The position numbers and the translations under genes were made by a program. Shown here piece by piece: positions 57,799 through 64,000 of a DNA stretch of 64,000 bases (the first letter of the stretch is position 1; the number at the start of each line of letters is the position of its first letter). Source of the stretch: Pegea sp. RAD2-039 (Eukaryota; Chordata; Thaliacea; Salpida; Salpidae). The notes under the pieces are model-generated. The model saw nothing but the letters and a program-made list of their open reading frames with translations. It had not been told where the DNA came from and searched no databases. The DNA lies in contig JAQGEQ010000189.1 in NCBI GenBank assembly GCA_034620365.1, forward strand, positions 62,001 to 126,000, written 5' to 3'.

Positions 57799-58215
57799 GT
57801 TGAAACTTGTTCAACTCTAAAAATTAAAATGTATTTAATGACGTATTTCACAAACAATTTTACGCTGATTTTTTGTCTATATAAATTTCTAGTAGTTTAG
57901 TGTTTGTTGTAAAGATTTGCTAATAAATTATTTCGTTATAAAAATATTTTTGAATTGACTCCTGTTAGCTACATATTTTTACATAAAATGTTTGAATTAA
58001 ATTATCTAAATTTAATTTTTTTAGAAAATATTTGATATAATATAAATGGATAAGAGATGGGAAATTAGGAAAATGAAGCAACTTTGGGACAAGCGGTTAG
58101 AGAGTTTGAATATCAAAATAACAAGATGATAAAAGTATATTAGAAACTTTAAATCATGAGATGTTTATAATATTAATAAAGGCACTATAATAATTTAGCA
58201 ACACATTTACGTATG
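57799..58215 (+). promoter_or_regulatory. TATA cassette with K module, plus
   Basis: Cassette 57,799-57,935 (GTTTGTTGTAAAG variant), own insert; K module 58,030-58,215 with GAAGCAACTTTGGG changes. It precedes the tRNA-Glu/RAD54 unit as at 20,067. Confidence 0.55.
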
Positions 58216-58591
58216 CGGTAAAAAACATTTCTGATATGTAGTTCAAACAGCACAGCTTTTCATCTATTTTAAGATTGAAAAAGTTCAATCTAAGATACAA
58301 GAGTAATAATGGTCTAGTAGTTCATCTTTATCCTCACAAATATTCAAACAAGATCTTACAGGTATTTATCTGAGATTTCATTGCAATTATATTTCAATAT
58401 AGAAATAATTAATTTCTAAAAAGTTGATTTTTTGTATTTTTTTTGAAACTTTAAAATAACTTTTTAGAAATGAGTTGAAATTCGCAAAAATTTTAAATAA
58501 TTTTTTCAGCATCGTTTCATAATTTCTTTCTTTTTAAGTTAAATCAAAACATTTTCTTAAATATCTTCTCAATAAAAATATCAATCTAAAG

Positions 58592-58663
58592 TCCCAGGTG
58601 GTCTAGTGGTTAGGATTCGTGGCTCTCACCCACGCTGCCCGGGTTCGATTCCCGGTCTGGGAA
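58592..58663 (+). tRNA. tRNA-Glu(CUC), intact
   Basis: Same as 20,854 apart from T for G in the variable region (CGCTGCCC). All stems pair. Downstream T-runs are weaker (CATTTCTTTT). Confidence 0.93.
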
Positions 58664-58693
58664 CATTTCTTTTATAACAATTTTTTTTCTCAG

Positions 58694-59300
58694 CCGGATT
58701 TATCTGGTAAAATGATGTTAGTGGATTTATTAATTTATTATAAAATTTTTAGATATGGTTTAAATTTGATTGGAGCAAATCGGTTAGTTATGTTTAATCC
58801 TGATTGGAACCCTGCTAACGACAAACAAGCCATGGCTAGAGATGGGCAAAAAAAACCTTGTTACATTTACAGGTTAAAAATTTATTAAAAAGTCAATTGG
58901 AAACACTGAAAATTAAAGTGACCGAAAATGGCTTCTTGCAGATTACTCGCAACTTCAAGTATTGAAGAGAAAGTATTTCAGCGCCAAGCTCATAAAAAGG
59001 CACTTTCGTCGTGTGTAGTGGACCGTGAAGAAGATGTAGCTAGACATTTCTAATGTGATCAGCTACTTCAGTTGTTTTTACCACTCAACGACACGATGAC
59101 GTCATGTAGAAGCGACACTCATTCAACACTTGCGCCCTCCACCGGCTACTGCTGATTGTAATTCAGATTTATCGGATTGGAGTCACTCATATTCAGTGAG
59201 ACACATTTCGGATGACATTCTCAGTCGCGTCTAGGACCCTTCTGTGGCAAGTTTAGCCTTTCATCAGGTCTCGCATATCGCGCAACGAAAACCAGTTTGA
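58694..59300 (+). pseudogene. RAD54 3' end with one intact intron
   Basis: Exon pieces 58,694-58,730, 58,753-58,872 ([20 protein letters not shown]), 58,942 to about 59,129. The 69-bp intron (58,873-58,941) still has its GT donor, unlike the copies at 20,955 and 26,314. A TTC TAA stop lies in the HFSCD region (about 59,050). A deletion removes the 50-bp intron and the start of the last exon, so ATTCAACA joins TTGCGCCCTCC. Ends at the same TGA. Confidence 0.95.
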
Positions 59301-59309
59301 TGACGTCAT

Positions 59310-59993
59310 CATTTTTCGATATGTTTGTCTTTATTTTTCGATATTAAATTAAAAAAAGAGAAAAGTTGTAAACACTGTTTTACAATAATTTTTTACGATA
59401 GTAGTTTACGATTTTTAACAATTTTTTTAAAGAACAGTTTTTATATAATAGTTTTAAATGAAGTATTTTTTTATGCAGACAAAGAGGATATATTTTTATT
59501 TAAAGTCAAATTTTTTTCTAACCTTGATGTTCTTCCTGATATTTTACTTTTTTAGTAATTTTCAATTCTATAGTTTAAATATATTTTTTATTTTAATAGT
59601 TTTTCGATTTGAAATATTTAGATATTATAATTTATATTTATTATTTACAGTTTTTGTAAGTTGAATTTATAAGACGTTTTTTAAACAAAGTACCATTAAA
59701 ATTTTTTTACTTGAAATGTCAAAAGTTTACTTTGAAATGACTTAAATTTCAATAATTATTAGTAATTTTGAAATTATGTTTAATACTAAATAAAATTTCT
59801 TTAATTTTAACTTTAAGTTTTGTTAAATCTATCAAACTAATTTTAATTTTTATTAAAAAATTTAAAGAAAATATTATTTGATTGTTAAACGTTGTGTAAA
59901 CGTACCAATTAAACAATGCTGTGTATTGATTCAGCAAATAATCCTTTCTTTCAAATAAAGGAAGAAAATTTCAGTTTAATCTTGAAATAGTTT
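59310..59993. other. AT-rich repeat and cassette leader, no gene
   Basis: Copy of 21,640-22,316. Confidence 0.5.
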
Positions 59994-60605
59994 GTTGAAA
60001 CTTATTCAACTCCAAAATCTAGCAAACATATTTGCACATATGAAGGACTTCTTGAACATTTTTACGCTGATTTTTCAGTTTATATAAATTTAGATTAGTT
60101 TAGTATTTGTGGTGTAAATTTGCTAATAAATTATTTCGTTATAAAATATTTCTTAATTGACTCCTTTTAGCTACTTTTTACATAAAAGTTTTTATCTAAA
60201 TTATCTAAATACCATTTTTTTAGAAAATATTTGATACAATATAAATGGATAAGAGATTGGAAAATAGGAAAATGATGCAACTTTGAGACAAGCGGTTAGA
60301 GAGTTTGAAGATCTAAATAACATGAAGATAAAATTATATTTGAATCTTTAAATCAAAAGATGTTTATAGTATTAAGAAGGACACTATAATAATTTAACAA
60401 CACATTTACGTATGCGGTAAAATACACTTCTGATATGCAGTTCGAACAACACAACTTATTTTTATTTATTTTTTTGATGAAAATCTATTAGCAAATCTAC
60501 ACCACAAACACTAAACTAGTAGAAATTTTTATAGAATAAAAAATCTGCGTAAAGGTATTATTGCAGATTTTTTCATTTAATATTTGAGATTGAACAAGTT
60601 TCAAC
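59994..60605. mobile_element. E12: compact inverted cassette pair
   Basis: Plus cassette 59,994-60,138, K module 60,230-60,410, minus cassette 60,476-60,605 with a partly broken palindrome. Close copy of E7. Confidence 0.55.
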
Positions 60606-60609
60606 AAAC

Positions 60610-61244
60610 AAATTCAAGGTTGAACCTAAATTATCTCTTTCTATTTTTAAGAAATGAATATTCCCTGAATCAACATTTGGAACTTCTTAATTTGTACGTT
60701 TTTACATAGCATTTAACAATAAAATAATATTTTCTTTAAATTTTAAAATTTTTAACGAAAATTAAAATTAGTTTGATTGATTTAACAACAAAATTAAAGT
60801 TAAATAAAAAAGTAAGATCTGTACAAATTCTTTTTAATGTTTCAAGTGAAAAAATACTATTTTGCATTCTATAGAATAACTATTTAGATATTTCATAAAA
60901 ACAAACGTAATTAAGTTTAAGATCAAATTAATATTTACCAAAACTAGATTCACAAAATTGTTGTTGGTTTCTCCGCTATCGGTTTCCTAAAAATATATTT
61001 TTAAGCTTTTTAATTATGTTTTCTCTTATGTTAAAACTTTTGATACAAATAAATACAAAACAAATGAATGTCTGGTTTGAGAATTATATGATTCGATATA
61101 AATATATATTATATATATATATATATATTATTTTTAAATATTTTAGAAAAAAACAAATTGCTAATAAAAGGATATCAAGATACTCTAGAGTAAAAACTTA
61201 AAGTCAAAAGTAGCTAACAGAAGTCAACTCAGAAAATTTTTATG
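60610..61244 (-). other. Q relic and AT microsatellite
   Basis: ETDC exon relic near 60,940-60,990 on the minus strand, then an (AT)n run at about 61,101-61,130. The open frame 61,016-61,201 is not gene-like. Confidence 0.5.
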
Positions 61245-61304
61245 ACGAGATAATTTATTAGCAAATTCACACCACAATCAAAACTATCTGTAAATGAAGA
61301 CTAA
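61245..61304. repeat. Cassette scrap fused to A exon tail
   Basis: Minus cassette sequence stops inside the constant block (ACACCACAAT) at about 61,276 and joins the last nine codons of the A exon (plus, ending TAA 61,302-61,304). A recombination joint between two modules. Confidence 0.6.
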
Positions 61305-63920
61305 TACATGATGTTAAATATAAATTAAAATATCAAATACTACACTATACAATAAAACTTGATACTAATACATGATGTTAAATATGAATTAAAGAAAATT
61401 AAAGCAATTAAAATTTCAACAATATTTTGATTTCTCTGAATTTCTTTTTATTAAATTAACAATATTGGCTTTTATACCTTGAAATAAGTCAAAGAATATT
61501 CAGAATATAATTTTTTGCTGAAAGAGAAGATAATTATAAACTTTCTGATTCGATTTTTTACTTTTGGATGCGTTAGAAAATGTAAATTAAAGTTTATTTT
61601 TTATGCGATTTACTTATTTTAATAATATTTTAATTTGGAAGTCTTACTTTCGTGAAAATTTATAAAATATAAATAATAAAAATTATAAACAGTTATTCAG
61701 TTTTTAACTACCTTACAAATACTCAAACATTATTTAATTTAATTGGCCTCAATAATATATAAAAAATCAACAATTATTTTCATTGAAAAATTGAAGTGTC
61801 TAAAAAGATATATCACCTAGTTTAAAATTGTTAGAAATTTCAGTAATCGACTTGACTGCTACTATTAAGTCTTCAAATAGAACATGGAACAACGAAAAAA
61901 GCTTATTAGTGAATAGTCAAATTTTATTTATGATTATAATATATATAAATTAAATTAAGGTATATATAAAATTATTATTTAGATATAAATTTAATTTACG
62001 TTTAAAAAAAGTGAAAATTATTTCAGTAATAAATTTAAGTATATTTTCAAACTAATGTATTATGAAATAAGGTGACAATATTGAGTTTTAATTTCATCAT
62101 TTTAATAATTTACTTTTTCAACAAAGTTATTATTTTCCTTATTATGATTTTGCAATTAGTTTTTATATCAGTTTTTAGCTCGTAGTTTTCTACCGCATAC
62201 AGATAAAAAACAACTTATTAAAGCAAAAATAATTGGGTAACTGACTTAATATAATCAATTGTAATTCACTTTTGGTAAGAAATTATAACATGAAAGCCAC
62301 TAATAGTTATAGAAAACAAGGTTTATAACTCATTCATCATGAAGCCATGTTTAGTATTCTCTGTATTTCTTGTTTGATAATTTTAAACAAAACATAAAAA
62401 TTACTTTTAAACGAAGTTAATAATCCAACAGATTTATTTCTCATTTTTTACAAAAAAAAATAATTTCAACTTTTAAATTTATTATTCAATCTGATTAAAA
62501 ATTTTGACGATTGAACCAACTACTGATAAGTTATCTTCTGTACACGGACTTCCAGTTTCTTAATTGGTAACTTGGCTAGTACTTTTTCCAAATTGTAATC
62601 AAGAACATAAATAGAAGATGAAATGGAATAGGTCGGAATTCTGTTTGTAATTAATACATATTTTCATCCACTAATCAAATAAGTTAGTATGGAAGCAAAC
62701 AAAAGATCAATTACAACTTATTTTACTTTGTACAGCAGTTGATATGTTATATTTTTTCAAGAAACTCAACAACCGTGGAAGGTTATAATGAAGATACAAA
62801 ACGACATCTAAACCTCTTGTTTTGTTTTACTGAGTCCACATGTTTTGGTTTTACAACAATAACCTTTCTTCTTCTGGCGTACTTTGCACTTTTACATACA
62901 TTCTAGAATTAATCATCAACATGTTAGTAGATTTAACGTAAAAGTTGTAGCTTACTAGTAGTTGTTGTTACACTCGACAAAAAACTTTCTTTACAACTAG
63001 CAGTCAGCCAAATGTCACCATCATTATACTCATTGAAATAAGTTTAATTATAATCTCTTTTTTATATTCTAAAATCATAAATAAATGAGAAAAAACGGAC
63101 AATATCTTTAATGTAGAAACAAACAAATATGCTTTTAGAGTATTCTTTAAGTTAAGTACCATCAAATATAGAAAAATTTGTATTTACAAACCAACTTTGC
63201 TGCTAGCAGCACGCAAGTAATTACTTACTTTAATAGAATGGTGGACGCATGTTTAGAAAAAGTAATTTTAGATGTTTAATAGCTAAGATCTTTCATAATT
63301 TTACCAAATTGTTGCTGTTTGTATTTACTTACTGGTGTTTATAGTTTTGAAAATCGAAAAGTTATTAATAAAAATATCAGCAACCGTTTTCAAACATACT
63401 TTCATTTTCTACTCATATAGGTGCTTCACCGTGCGTGACCAGTTTATGCTAATTTATTTATACTAAAAGTATTTCAAGAGAGCCTAGAGACTGATTATCA
63501 AATTTTGAGAACCAGCAACCTTAAAATTAGAGGTAAGCTCTTTAACTTACTGTTTATAAACACATTATTAGTTTTGTCTGTACTAATTATTATTATGAAA
63601 AATGTATTTCAATTTTTTAATTTAATATCTAAAAGTTAAATCACTTTACTTAAAATGTCGCCAACTAAAACCTCAGTTAGTAGTAGTAGAAGGAGCTGTT
63701 GTGTATTGAAACGATATTAAGAAGCAAACCCTGACTAGATTAACATCAACAAAACATTAAATGAAAAATTGTTTAACAATTTCACTATTTTGCTGGAAGC
63801 AGTTAAAAGTTTTAAAGTTCTGTGTAAAAGCACAAATAAAAAACTAACAAGTGTTGATTTGATGAAAAATCCTGTCTAACAAATAAAGTAGGATAATTTA
63901 AGTTTAATTTAAATTAGTCT
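61305..63920 (+). repeat. Block D, copy 4
   Basis: From about 61,360. Minus-strand reading GDIWLTASCKE at 62,988-63,019 continues SFLSSVTTTTSKLQ before a stop. P relic at 63,650-63,850. Close to copy 1 in many indels. Confidence 0.65.
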
Positions 63921-64000
63921 GTTAAATCTTTTTAAACTCTAATAATTAAACCTTAGAGAAGTGATGAGGATGGTTTTATGCTGATTTGTTTCATTATATA
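63921..64000 (+). promoter_or_regulatory. TATA cassette, plus, cut by window end
   Basis: Palindrome changed to GTTAAATCTTTTTAAAC, which keeps self-complementarity (GTTAAA/TTTAAAC). The insert is the same type as 1,671-1,802. Runs out at ATTATATA. Confidence 0.55.

Noticed and set aside
61101-61130. Telomere or centromere repeat
   Set aside because: It is a short (AT)n run; no telomeric hexamers or tandem satellite anywhere in the window.
1671-64000. CRISPR-like array, because constant ends surround variable inserts
   Set aside because: Copies are 0.3-9 kb apart, in both orientations, in eukaryotic DNA with introns; no short direct-repeat array.

Overview
The window is eukaryotic nuclear DNA, very AT-rich, with spliceosomal introns of about 50-70 bp (GT...AG), Pol III tRNA genes with eukaryotic sequences, a LITAF-domain gene and a 5'-truncated LINE. 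This points to an invertebrate animal with a compact, AT-rich genome. A rotifer or similarly small metazoan would fit, but the sequence alone does not settle it. Nothing bacterial, viral or organellar was recognised.

Almost all of positions 1-37,050 and 42,120-64,000 is a mosaic of dispersed repeat modules in both orientations, with no intact protein gene. The commonest module (34 copies listed) is a 123-145 bp TATA cassette. It holds a palindrome GTTGAA-N5-TTCAAC, a hypervariable stretch of about 30-40 bp, ACGCTGATTT, a TATATAAA box, the constant block AGTTTAGTGTTTGTGGTG and an AATAAA. Many copies form convergent pairs that bound elements of 0.6-2.2 kb. Inside and between these lie fragments of host genes with splice sites still visible: the C-terminal half of the recombination ATPase RAD54 (nine fragments or stubs), a leucine-rich-repeat gene (three copies), and several gene tails I cannot name. 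Also present are tRNA-Glu (intact, degenerate or reduced to a 16-bp stub) and a tRNA-Ile/tRNA-Asp pair (three copies).

Layout: 1-1,670 block D; 1,671-3,710 element E1; 4,405-5,850 tRNA pair and LRR pseudogene; 6,837-8,568 E2; 8,899-12,500 Q exons, RAD54 remnant and a gene-tail exon; 13,058-13,863 E4; 14,440-16,940 block D; 16,941-28,304 a tandemly duplicated stretch (left-edge cassettes exactly 5,376 bp apart, twice) with four RAD54 fragments; 28,400-37,050 Q, B and P exons, E8, second tRNA pair and a two-exon gene tail; 37,202-37,696 LINE remnant; about 37,700-42,090 an island without the repeats, carrying the only convincing intact gene (LITAF-like, minus strand); 42,120-47,166 the least rearranged RAD54 copy, an inverted P-exon pair and E9; 47,240-49,848 inverted block D; 50,060-57,480 R/P/B/Q modules, E10, E11, third tRNA pair and LRR copy; 57,799-61,300 tRNA-Glu/RAD54 unit and E12; 61,360-64,000 block D again.

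Two things deserve priority: the cassette family with its lineage-specific variable insert, and the repeated DNA-level capture of RAD54 plus tRNA-Glu between facing promoter-like cassettes, which could in principle be transcribed from both sides.
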